DNA of 7,134 nucleotides from Leptolyngbya sp. SIO4C1. GTDB lineage: Bacteria; Cyanobacteriota; Cyanobacteriia; Phormidesmidales; Phormidesmidaceae. The position numbers and the translations under genes were made by a program. Below are positions 1-5,059 of the stretch, one piece after another. Under the pieces are notes generated by a model. That model was not told where the DNA came from. It made no database searches and saw only the letters and a program-made list of their open reading frames with translations. The stretch is from contig JAAHIA010000260.1 of NCBI GenBank assembly GCA_010671975.1, forward strand, positions 1 through 7,134. Reading direction: 5' to 3'. Position 1 is the stretch's first letter. The number at the start of each line of letters is the position of its first letter.

Positions 1-428
1 TGCTGGTCGGCGTAGACGCGCGTCTTGGTTTCTGTAAACCAGTTTATTAAGTTTTTGCGGCTGCTCTCAGGAATTGGCACGTTGAACTTCAGCGCCTGGT
101 CGAGCAGCTTCAGCGCAATTGAATACAGAATATTGATGTGATTCACATCCGACATTTCGACCGTGTCGGCAATGGAGAACCCAGCGACAAACAGATCGGC
201 CTTGCGCATCTGCTGCGCTAGCTGAGCCAGCAGCGTAGATTTGCCACAGCCGCGATGCCCGGTAAAAATCAGCTTACTGGCTGGCCCTGAGGCCAGAATG
301 TCGCGCCGCAGCTTGGCTAGGGTTCGCTGACCGTAGGGCACGCGAAATTTCTCAATTTCTGCCTGTCTATACAGAGGAAACAGATTGAGATTTCGGTATG
401 CTTCGGTCAACTGCGCGCTGCGATCCAT
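1..428 (-). CDS. P-loop ATPase (AAA-like), 5' part only, cut by window edge
   Basis: The reading frame starts at ATG 428 and stays open to base 1, giving 142 residues of an unfinished protein. An in-frame TAG lies four codons upstream, so ATG 428 is the only sensible ATG start. Residues 57-65 read GHRGCGKST, a clear Walker A nucleotide-binding loop, preceded by a beta strand (KLIFT). The leader around residues 13-34 (NLNLFPLYR, EKFRVPYG) and the stretch after the P-loop (GFSIADTVEMSDVNHINILYS, split by strand and helix) resemble AAA-type ATPases seen in cyanobacteria and other bacteria that combine an ATPase with an effector or sensor domain. Walker B and everything after it lie outside the window, so the biological role cannot be stated. 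The ATPase fold is seen directly; the subfamily is inferred. Confidence 0.85.
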   Translation of the reverse strand, partial: MDRSAQLTEAYRNLNLFPLYRQAEIEKFRVPYGQRTLAKLRRDILASGPASKLIFTGHRGCGKSTLLAQLAQQMRKADLFVAGFSIADTVEMSDVNHINILYSIALKLLDQALKFNVPIPESSRKNLINWFTETKTRVYADQ

Positions 429-769
429 GCCTGCCGCCTAAAAAGCCTTACTCATCATACCGAAATGGCTACCGCTTGCTCTGCTTCGCTGAGTCTTTTT
501 ACCGTGAGTGGTCAACCGCTAGCGTGAGTATGGTTTTACACAAATTTCAACATCGGTTACTTAGCTAGCTGACCGTTCTTTCTCTGAGGGCTTTACAGTT
601 CCTTCACACAACCGACTGCCTTGTAAACTTCAGGCTGCGAGAATCTACGCTGACTGACGCCGCTATAGCAGAATTCCAGTGTAGCGGCTGATTTGGGTGC
701 CTCTACTGTTTGGAAATTAAGAATCATTTCACAAAATAAATACATAAGAAGGAAGTGGACACCCGCGTC
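429..769. other. Intergenic region with divergent promoters expected
   Basis: No convincing gene lies between the ATPase and the small secreted peptide, which point away from each other, so promoters for both are expected here. I see a 7-bp inverted repeat at 659-688 and a single DnaA-box-like 9-mer TTTTACACA at 534-542. No strong sigma-70 promoter pair stands out. A minus-strand open frame of 62 codons (593-781) overlaps the start of the peptide gene; it has no clear ribosome binding site and resembles no family I know. Confidence 0.5.
659..688. repeat. Inverted repeat GCCGCTA / TAGCGGC
   Basis: GCCGCTA (659-665) and TAGCGGC (682-688) are perfect complements across a 16-base interval, and the stem can extend inward by one wobble and one A-T pair. 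GAATTC sits inside the loop. No T-run follows on either strand, so it is not a standard terminator. It could be an RNA hairpin in a leader transcript or chance. Confidence 0.35.
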
Positions 770-1009
770 ATGAAACAGCATCGGTTTTTCTACACAGCTA
801 TTGTCCTTTGTCCTTTAATTTGTTTAGGCGTAGGTATCTCCCCTAGCGTGGCTAGCAATTCTGGCAGCGAGCAGCTCTCTCAGGGCCTGCCGGGTCGGCG
901 AATCAGCGGCGGATCGCGCTATCGCCAGGTCAGTCAGCCCAGGACCTGGCAGCGCATCTATCACAGCAATGAGCCAGCGTCCATGTGGCTATACTGCGCA
1001 GCCAAATAG
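770..1009 (+). CDS. Small secreted peptide with GRR/GGSR motif (DUF928-like N-terminus)
   Basis: Seventy-nine residues from ATG 770. The first 29 form a convincing signal peptide: a basic start (MKQHR), a hydrophobic core (FFYTAIVLCPLICLGVGI) and an Ala-containing exit (SPSVAS). The segment GLPGRRISGGSR follows, close to the Arg- and Gly-rich motif that opens the mature part of cyanobacterial DUF928 proteins. Those proteins are much longer, however, and nothing else of the domain is present, so this may be the stub of a truncated gene or a genuine short exported peptide. GTG 755 is an alternative start adding five residues. The purine-rich AAGAAGGA at 746-753 lies too near the GTG and rather far from the ATG, leaving the start open; I prefer 770 because it gives a normal signal peptide. 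The 3' end overlaps the DUF2811 gene on the other strand. Confidence 0.5.
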   Translation: MKQHRFFYTAIVLCPLICLGVGISPSVASNSGSEQLSQGLPGRRISGGSRYRQVSQPRTWQRIYHSNEPASMWLYCAAK

Positions 1010-1192
1010 GCTGTCTAGGTATAGTCGACTGACCTGCTGCTGATTCATGCCGTTCTGAATCAAGAATAACGACATTGCAGCACAGAAAACGCGATCTTGA
1101 TCCCAAGCGGTATGGGTTTCTAGAAAGCCCTGAAGAGAGTCGAGCAGCTCCTCTGGAATCTCAACTGTCAAGCTAACTGTCTTGGATGCCAT
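989..1192 (-). CDS. DUF2811 family small protein
   Basis: A 67-residue protein with the DUF2811 pattern: VSLTVEIPEELLDSLQ near the start, then FLETHTAWDQDRVFCAAMSLF, then QNGMNQQQVSRLYLDSLF at the end. The family is small, mostly cyanobacterial and of unknown function; the opening strand followed by helices recalls ribbon-helix-helix or antitoxin-like folds, but that is only an impression. I place the start at ATG 1192 because AGGAGC lies six bases upstream and the family begins at this point. A longer open frame to 1246 adds 18 residues without family resemblance. The length is normal for the family. The last seven codons overlap the end of the opposing secreted-peptide gene. No toxin-like partner is adjacent. 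Confidence 0.85.
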   Translation of the reverse strand: MASKTVSLTVEIPEELLDSLQGFLETHTAWDQDRVFCAAMSLFLIQNGMNQQQVSRLYLDSLFGCAV

Positions 1193-1198
1193 CGTAAA

Positions 1199-1204
1199 GC
1201 TCCT
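1199..1204 (-). promoter_or_regulatory. Shine-Dalgarno AGGAGC of the DUF2811 gene
   Basis: On the minus strand AGGAGC lies six bases before ATG 1192. It decides in favour of this start over the in-frame upstream ATG at 1246. Confidence 0.7.
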
Positions 1205-1447
1205 GTGACCATGCCAAAGCACTACAAAACTATCCTCAGGCGGCACTGCGCTTAGCTATGCTGCCGCCCGTGGAATATCTGGTAGTGGAGCTTATTGTGT
1301 GACAAGCGCTGATAATTTGCAATGTACGAATAGCAGCGAAAGCCCTTCACAAAATTTTCCGGTTACGAAAGCAAGGGCCTTAGCGCGCACTTTTCGTGAC
1401 ATAGCTTCACAGAACTCAGTCGCCTAAACTACCTCGATAGACTGCCG

Positions 1448-1533
1448 TTTTCCACAGCAGTTTGCTTAAAGCTAGAGAATAAGCCTGTCCCTTGTGGAAA
1501 ATGATCGCGGTCCTGTGGAAAAGATGTGGAAAG
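1448..1533. promoter_or_regulatory. DnaA-box cluster, candidate replication origin element
   Basis: Four 9-mers match the DnaA box (general consensus TTWTNCACA; TTTTCCACA is reported for cyanobacteria). They are TTTTCCACA at 1448-1456 on the plus strand, the same 9-mer on the minus strand at 1493-1501 and 1514-1522, and CTTTCCACA on the minus strand at 1525-1533. Starts of the three minus-strand boxes are 21 and 11 bases apart, about two turns and one turn of the helix, so bound DnaA molecules would sit on one face. I find no other TTTTCCACA in the window by eye. An AT-rich segment follows directly. No dnaA or dnaN gene is visible, so whether this is oriC or a secondary DnaA-binding locus is open. 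Confidence 0.6.
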
Positions 1534-1541
1534 CAGCCTTC

Positions 1542-1567
1542 GTTTTTTAAGATTTGTAAAAATTGGT
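1542..1567. other. AT-rich segment beside the DnaA boxes
   Basis: Roughly 26 bases made mostly of A and T, including TTTTTTAAGATTTGTAAAAA, begin nine bases after the last DnaA box. In bacterial origins the duplex-unwinding element sits next to DnaA boxes in this way. Position is the only support, and AT-rich DNA alone is not proof. Confidence 0.35.
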
Positions 1568-1604
1568 CTAAAGGGCGCTGTGAGAGCTGCTGACGCTACA
1601 AACT

Positions 1605-1631
1605 GCGATCGCATCCCGCCTGTGCGATCGC
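1605..1631. repeat. Pair of HIP1 octamers (GCGATCGC)
   Basis: GCGATCGC occurs at 1605-1612 and again at 1624-1631, 19 bases apart. Other copies are at 3284, 5086, 5410 and 5964. This palindrome is over-represented in many cyanobacterial genomes and is the main base-level sign of the host group. Two copies this close in non-coding DNA next to DnaA boxes may be chance. Confidence 0.8.
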
Positions 1632-1640
1632 GCGGCAGAG

Positions 1641-1666
1641 GCCACCTCAACTGCTTTTGAGGTGGC
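1641..1666. terminator. Perfect 10-bp hairpin, terminator-like without T-run
   Basis: GCCACCTCAA (1641-1650) and TTGAGGTGGC (1657-1666) are exact complements around a six-base loop, CTGCTT. The stem is GC-rich and stable, but no T-run follows on either strand. It could be a terminator for the TetR transcript arriving from the right or a structural element bounding the DnaA locus. It lies just upstream of the aldo/keto reductase relic and may once have belonged to that gene's leader. Confidence 0.5.
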
Positions 1667-1690
1667 TAGGTTGAACGGGCTAGCGGGCGT

Positions 1691-1795
1691 CTATCCTTTG
1701 AGGGATACGGCATCTTTGAGGAGTCGCTAAACATCCTGATTATTCGCATGGCGATCGATCAGGGCATCACGTTTATGGACAATAGCTGGGACTAC
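1691..1795 (+). pseudogene. Aldo/keto reductase fragment (relic)
   Basis: The frame through ATG 1748 reads GYGIFEESLNIL, then IIRMAIDQGITFMDNSWDY. The last part closely matches the second helix and strand of aldo/keto reductases, where AID-GITF-D-S/A-WDY carries the catalytic-site Asp and Tyr region; these are normally followed by a His and a GRSE-type segment. Here similarity stops at the Tyr codon 1793-1795, and the next base, 1796, is the end of the TetR gene. About 35 codons survive from a family of roughly 300 residues. The N-terminal edge near 1691 is soft, and a TAG at 1667 closes the frame upstream. A deletion or rearrangement joining this gene to the TetR gene is the simplest reading. 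The assignment rests on motif recognition only. Confidence 0.6.
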
Positions 1796-2428
1796 TTACC
1801 GGTCAGGCGGGGCTGCTGGCGGCGCAAACAGCAGCTCGATATAGTTGCGATAGTGGGTAAGCTGCTGACTGACCTGCTGAGGGTCTTGCAGTACGCGCAT
1901 CATGACAAAGCCGCCTTCAAACGCAGAGACCGCTGCATCCGCCAGCGCTTCTGCAGTGACCGGCAATTGGGGAGGATGCTGTGCGATTGCAGTGGCAAAC
2001 TTAGCGCCAAGCTGCATCCGCCAGCGCAAAAATGCCTGCGCTGCTATCTCGCGCACCTCGATCTCTAAGTCTGCAAACTGATAGATAAAGGAGGCAATTA
2101 GGCAACCGCCAGCCAGATCGGCTGACTGGGCTATCTCTTCTTGCAGTAGACCCAAAAAAATCAAAATTTGCTGCAGCGGATCGCGGCTGAGCTTTTCAGC
2201 TCGGTGCAGCTGCTGTGCTAAGTGAGCAGCATCGTTAGCCGCATAGCGCTCGACCAAAGCCTGTGCCAGTTCGGCCTTGCTTTTGAAATGGTAGAAGAAG
2301 GCTCCTTTGGTGACGTTGGACTCAGCCAAAATCCTGTCGATGGAGGTGCCAGCAAAGCTATGCCTCATGACAAGCCGATGAGCCACATCCAGAATATGAG
2401 CCTTGGTTTTTTCTCCACCGCGCGGCAT
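1796..2428 (-). CDS. TetR/AcrR family transcriptional regulator
   Basis: A 210-residue DNA-binding repressor of usual length. Residues 8-54 form the TetR N-terminal domain, with the helix-turn-helix at about 27-48 (GTSIDRILAESNV, then TKGAFFYHF) and the typical KSKAEL after it. The C-terminal ligand domain contains GGCLIASF at 107-114 and EVREIAAQAFLRW, a pattern seen in the subgroup that includes NemR- and AcuR-like regulators, which often sense reactive small molecules; the ligand here is unknown. ATG 2428 is preceded by AGGGAAG a few bases upstream. The gene diverges from the methyltransferase gene across 216 bases that hold two operator-like sequences, so it most likely represses itself and the methyltransferase. 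Its stop codon abuts the aldo/keto reductase relic, possibly a former partner or target. Confidence 0.92.
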   Translation of the reverse strand: MPRGGEKTKAHILDVAHRLVMRHSFAGTSIDRILAESNVTKGAFFYHFKSKAELAQALVERYAANDAAHLAQQLHRAEKLSRDPLQQILIFLGLLQEEIAQSADLAGGCLIASFIYQFADLEIEVREIAAQAFLRWRMQLGAKFATAIAQHPPQLPVTAEALADAAVSAFEGGFVMMRVLQDPQQVSQQLTHYRNYIELLFAPPAAPPDR

Positions 2429-2460
2429 CGTCTTCCCTAGAACTTCCCTACTTATGGTTT

Positions 2461-2478
2461 ACAAACTAATTAGTCTGT
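2461..2478. promoter_or_regulatory. Operator-like palindrome upstream of the TetR gene
   Basis: ACAAACTAATTAGTCTGT is an 18-bp palindrome with a perfect 10-bp core (ACTAATTAGT, 2465-2474) and one mismatched pair outside it. It lies 32 bases before the TetR start, a usual place for an autorepression operator. Size and symmetry suit a TetR dimer. Confidence 0.55.
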
Positions 2479-2559
2479 TTTGATTGAGTCGTTTGACTAG
2501 GTTTTCTCTGAGAGCACTCTAACGATTCTCTAACAGCAATGACTTTAGTTTGATAAATA

Positions 2560-2577
2560 ACATACCGACTAGTTTGT
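2560..2577. promoter_or_regulatory. Second operator-like site upstream of the methyltransferase
   Basis: Read on the minus strand this is ACAAACTAGTCGGTATGT, matching the 2461 site at 14 of 18 positions, with the half-site ACAAACTA identical. The second half-site is degenerate. It lies 67 bases before the methyltransferase ATG, close to where its promoter should be. A poorer half-site, TTAGTTTG, lies at about 2546-2553. Confidence 0.45.
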
Positions 2578-2644
2578 TTAGTTTATCTTTTTTATCTTTG
2601 TTTACGGCTTTTAGCCTTGACCCGTTCACTTTTAGGAGAAATCG

Positions 2645-3730
2645 ATGACTGCGCAACTCACTCACCCTACCTTCGACGCGGCTAAAGCAGAAGCCTTCGC
2701 TGACCGTCTGCTAACCATGCTGAATCATGGCGGGTTGGCCCTGATGATTTCGATTGGCCACCGCACGCAGTTGTTTGATACGCTGGCAGCACTGCCCTCG
2801 GCAACCAGCCAGCAGATTGCCGAGGCAGCTCAGCTGCAGGAGCGCTACGTGCGCGAGTGGCTTGACGCCATGACGGTAGGCGGCCTTGTTGACTACGATC
2901 CGACCTGTCAGACCTATCAGCTGCCGGCCGAGCATGCGGCTTTTCTGACTCGCGCCGCCACCTCTGACAACATAGCCACGCTCTTTCAGCATATTAGCGG
3001 TCTAGGCCTAGTAGAAGATGCCATTGTCGGCTGCTTCAAGGCCGGCGGCGGTGTGCCCTACTCAAGCTTCAAGCGGTTTCACGCGATAATGGCTGAAGAC
3101 AGCGCTCAGACGATTGTGGCAGCGTTAGAAGATCACATTTTACCTATCGTGCCTGAGGTCACGGTGCAGCTGAGTGCTGGCATTGACGTCCTCGATGTTG
3201 GCTGCGGCAGCGGTCGAGCTATCAACCGGCTAGCACAGTTGTTCCCAGCGAGTCGTTTCACAGGCTATGACTTTTCGGCAGACGCGATCGCAGCAGCTAA
3301 GACCGCAGCCGCTGGTCTTACCAACGTGCAGTTTCAAGTAAAAGACGTGGCTCAGATAACCGAGCAAGCGCGCTACGACCTAATTACCACCTTTGATGCT
3401 ATTCACGACCAGGCCCATCCCGATCGGGTGCTGCGCAATATTTACAACGCTCTGCGGCCAGGCGGTGTTTATCTAATGCAGGATATTCGCGCCTCTAGTC
3501 AGGTGCAGAACAATCTCGATCATCCGATGGGATCCTTTCTCTACACCATCTCCTGCATGCACTGCATGACCGTATCGCTTGCCGAAGGTGGTATGGGATT
3601 GGGCACGATGTGGGGCCGTGAAAAAGCGCTAGAAATGCTGCAGTCAGCAGGCTTCACCAGTATCGAGCGAAAAGAGCTGCCCCACGATATTGCCAACGAC
3701 TATTACGTAATTCGCAAAGGAGACGCATAA
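2645..3730 (+). CDS. Class I SAM-dependent methyltransferase with N-terminal winged helix
   Basis: A cytosolic protein of 361 residues that should transfer a methyl group from S-adenosylmethionine to an unknown acceptor. Residues 41-100 look like the winged-helix dimerisation domain found in small-molecule methyltransferases of the Rv2258c type (TSQQIAEAAQLQERYVREWL, then VGGLVDY). The Rossmann core follows: motif I VLDVGCGSG at 182-190, the acidic ribose contact in GYDFS at 207-211, YDLITTFDAIHD at 244-255 and LRPGGVYLMQD at 270-280. The start is firm: AGGAGA at 2634-2639 lies five bases before ATG 2645. The gene is divergent from tetR and probably under its control. The SpeD-like gene begins 195 bases after its stop on the same strand and may share the transcript. 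No substrate-specific motif is recognisable. Confidence 0.92.
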   Translation: MTAQLTHPTFDAAKAEAFADRLLTMLNHGGLALMISIGHRTQLFDTLAALPSATSQQIAEAAQLQERYVREWLDAMTVGGLVDYDPTCQTYQLPAEHAAFLTRAATSDNIATLFQHISGLGLVEDAIVGCFKAGGGVPYSSFKRFHAIMAEDSAQTIVAALEDHILPIVPEVTVQLSAGIDVLDVGCGSGRAINRLAQLFPASRFTGYDFSADAIAAAKTAAAGLTNVQFQVKDVAQITEQARYDLITTFDAIHDQAHPDRVLRNIYNALRPGGVYLMQDIRASSQVQNNLDHPMGSFLYTISCMHCMTVSLAEGGMGLGTMWGREKALEMLQSAGFTSIERKELPHDIANDYYVIRKGDA

Positions 3731-3925
3731 TGTGTCAGCTCTGCAACTTAGCGGCGCTGGTCAATCGCCGTGCTCAACCGCACCGTCAGTCGCCATCACT
3801 CTCTAGCTGGGGAGACTATCTGAGTTCAATTGATCAGATGTCGCGTGATGGTACTCATTGGGTAGAAATTGGCAATTCACGCAATATGGGAACTTCTGAT
3901 GTCGGTATAAAAGGTGAAAGACAAG

Positions 3926-4282
3926 ATGAAAGATTTAGCTCCTAATATTGTTCGGCAGCGGCTGCTGATGGAAGGTATTTATGCAACTGATGTCGATCGC
4001 GCAGCGGTGGAATTGTACCTCACCGGGATTGCGGCTGATCTCAACTTGCGAACCTATGGTACGCCTATCATTCATGCACCTAGCGGTTTGGGCAAAGCCG
4101 AAAATGCAGGGTTTGATGCCTTTATTCCGCTGATTGATTCTGGTATCTCTCTCTATGTCTGGAGTTCTGCTAAGTTCTTTGCGACTGTTTTGTTCACCTG
4201 CAAACAATTCGACATTGAGCAAGCCGTAGGCTACACCCGAGCATACTTTCGCACCTCTGCGCTGGAGCATCGACAGTTCTGA
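3926..4282 (+). CDS. SpeD-like (S-adenosylmethionine decarboxylase-related) protein with altered processing residues
   Basis: A 118-residue protein about the length of bacterial class 1b SAM decarboxylase proenzymes, with the same strand-helix order. Residues 71-92 (DSGISLYVW, eight residues, FTC) align without gaps to the SpeD core ESHLTIHTW ... FTC: the cleavage-site Ser is kept (S72), as are W79 and C92 exactly 20 residues after it. By the Thermotoga maritima numbering I remember, Glu62 becomes Asp71, His68 becomes Tyr77 and Ser55 becomes Asp64. His68 and Ser55 act in self-cleavage to form the pyruvoyl group, so normal maturation is doubtful. The family may be a non-enzymatic relative or a neofunctionalised decarboxylase; SpeD homologues acting on ornithine or arginine are known. 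ATG 3926 is chosen because AGGTG lies nine bases upstream; GTG 3914 in the same frame would add four residues. The gene looks more AT-rich than the methyltransferase before it. Confidence 0.75.
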   Translation: MKDLAPNIVRQRLLMEGIYATDVDRAAVELYLTGIAADLNLRTYGTPIIHAPSGLGKAENAGFDAFIPLIDSGISLYVWSSAKFFATVLFTCKQFDIEQAVGYTRAYFRTSALEHRQF

Positions 4283-4418
4283 AGCTAGGCTTGCGCTTGC
4301 TCAGGGCTGTCTTCACTAAAACTTCCCGGTTTAAAGAGAACTTGAGAACAGTCAATCTTTAACCTATTTTGAGGAGACAATTAGCGGCCATCTTGTCTAA
4401 GTTCAACATACAAGCGCT

Positions 4419-5003
4419 TCATAATTTGATGCGCTGCAGCGTCGCTGCATAGATCACTCGGGATTTGCCCGACCACTGCAGCAGACCGTCTAGCTCAAAC
4501 TGTTTGAGAAAGCGGGTGGTGGTAACGCGAGTGGTGCCGATGGCATCGGCTAGTTCCTGATGGGTAATTTTCAGCGGCAGCATTCGCCCGCCGGGGACAG
4601 GGGCGCCGAAGCGCTCGGTGAGCCAGCAAATAAACTGCAGCAGGCGATAGCCGACATGCCGAGAGTGCAAAATTCTCAGCAGCGTTAACGCCTGATGGGT
4701 CTGGTCGACTAGCGCTGTAGCAGGCAGTTGGGCCGCCGGGCTGACGCGCTCTGCTGTCACCGACGTGATGCATTCAATTTCATGGGGTTGAATCAGCACC
4801 AGTTCAGCGCCAATTAGGCTGCCGGGTCCCCAAAAGCTGGTTGGAATTGTATAGCCTTCTTCGTCCCAGGTGATAATGCGCACGAAGCCCTCGTGAATCC
4901 GCCAGCGCATTTGGCCTGAGAGTGGCAGCTTGTCTCGCCGCTTAAATAATATTTGGTTAGGTACAAACAATTTTTGGGGCAGAGGCTGGGTAAGCGAAGT
5001 CAT
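4419..5003 (-). CDS. Crp/Fnr family transcriptional regulator
   Basis: A 194-residue regulator, somewhat shorter than the usual 210-230. Residues 15-95 are a degenerate cyclic-nucleotide-binding-type beta roll (FWGPGSLIGAELVL at 57-70, where cAMP binders have GE-AL), without the Arg-Ser phosphate contacts of true cAMP receptors. A long dimerisation helix spans about 97-133, and the winged helix-turn-helix follows at 144-185, with THQELADAIGTTRVTTTRFL as recognition unit. It is thus likely a DNA-binding protein that senses something other than cAMP, like NtcA or CysR in cyanobacteria, but I cannot assign it to either. The gene follows the alpha/beta hydrolase by 56 bases on the same strand and is probably co-transcribed with it. 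No good ribosome binding site precedes ATG 5003, which fits translation from an operon mRNA or a weak start. Confidence 0.88.
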   Translation of the reverse strand: MTSLTQPLPQKLFVPNQILFKRRDKLPLSGQMRWRIHEGFVRIITWDEEGYTIPTSFWGPGSLIGAELVLIQPHEIECITSVTAERVSPAAQLPATALVDQTHQALTLLRILHSRHVGYRLLQFICWLTERFGAPVPGGRMLPLKITHQELADAIGTTRVTTTRFLKQFELDGLLQWSGKSRVIYAATLQRIKL

Positions 5004-5059
5004 ATTGCGAAGCCTAGAATCACGTCTGGTCGCAGGGCTACTGCTAGCTTTATGGCTGA

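Larger units (their letters stand above)
1193..1690. other. Long intergenic region holding a DnaA-box cluster
   Basis: About 500 bases with no supportable gene. From left to right it contains the leader of the DUF2811 gene, a stretch around 1260-1440 in which I see nothing definite, four DnaA boxes (1448-1533), an AT-rich segment (1542-1567), two HIP1 octamers (1605 and 1624) and a perfect hairpin (1641-1666). A 73-codon minus-strand open frame (1429-1650) covers the DnaA boxes, but its product is rich in Arg, Phe and Pro without family resemblance, so I do not call it. Length plus ordered protein-binding motifs suggest a functional non-coding locus. Confidence 0.6.

Noticed and set aside
135..149. 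Perfect palindrome GATGTGA-T-TCACATC resembling a Crp or NtcA half-site pair
   Set aside because: It lies well inside the ATPase coding sequence, its one-base spacing does not fit a Crp site (6 bases), and the codons are ordinary.
534..542. Single 9-mer TTTTACACA fitting the general DnaA-box consensus
   Set aside because: Isolated, 900 bases from the cluster and not the exact cyanobacterial form; one match is expected by chance.
593..781. 62-codon minus-strand frame in front of the secreted-peptide gene
   Set aside because: No ribosome binding site and no recognisable family; it overlaps the signal-peptide start of a better candidate.
1429..1650. 73-codon minus-strand frame across the DnaA boxes
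   Set aside because: Composition looks non-coding, and the repeated TGTGGAAA motifs explain the sequence better as protein-binding sites.
1748..2068. Plus-strand frame of 106 codons
   Set aside because: Only its first 16 codons are meaningful, as the reductase relic; the rest is the antisense of the TetR gene.
3730..3945. 71-codon plus-strand frame starting with ATG overlapping the methyltransferase stop (TAATG)
   Set aside because: The TAATG junction would allow coupled translation, but the product has no family resemblance or structural pattern and its end overlaps the SpeD-like gene; more likely spacer DNA.
4283..4418. Search for a terminator between the converging SpeD-like and Crp genes
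   Set aside because: Only a 4-bp AAGC/GCTT stem is visible; no credible terminator hairpin could be supported.
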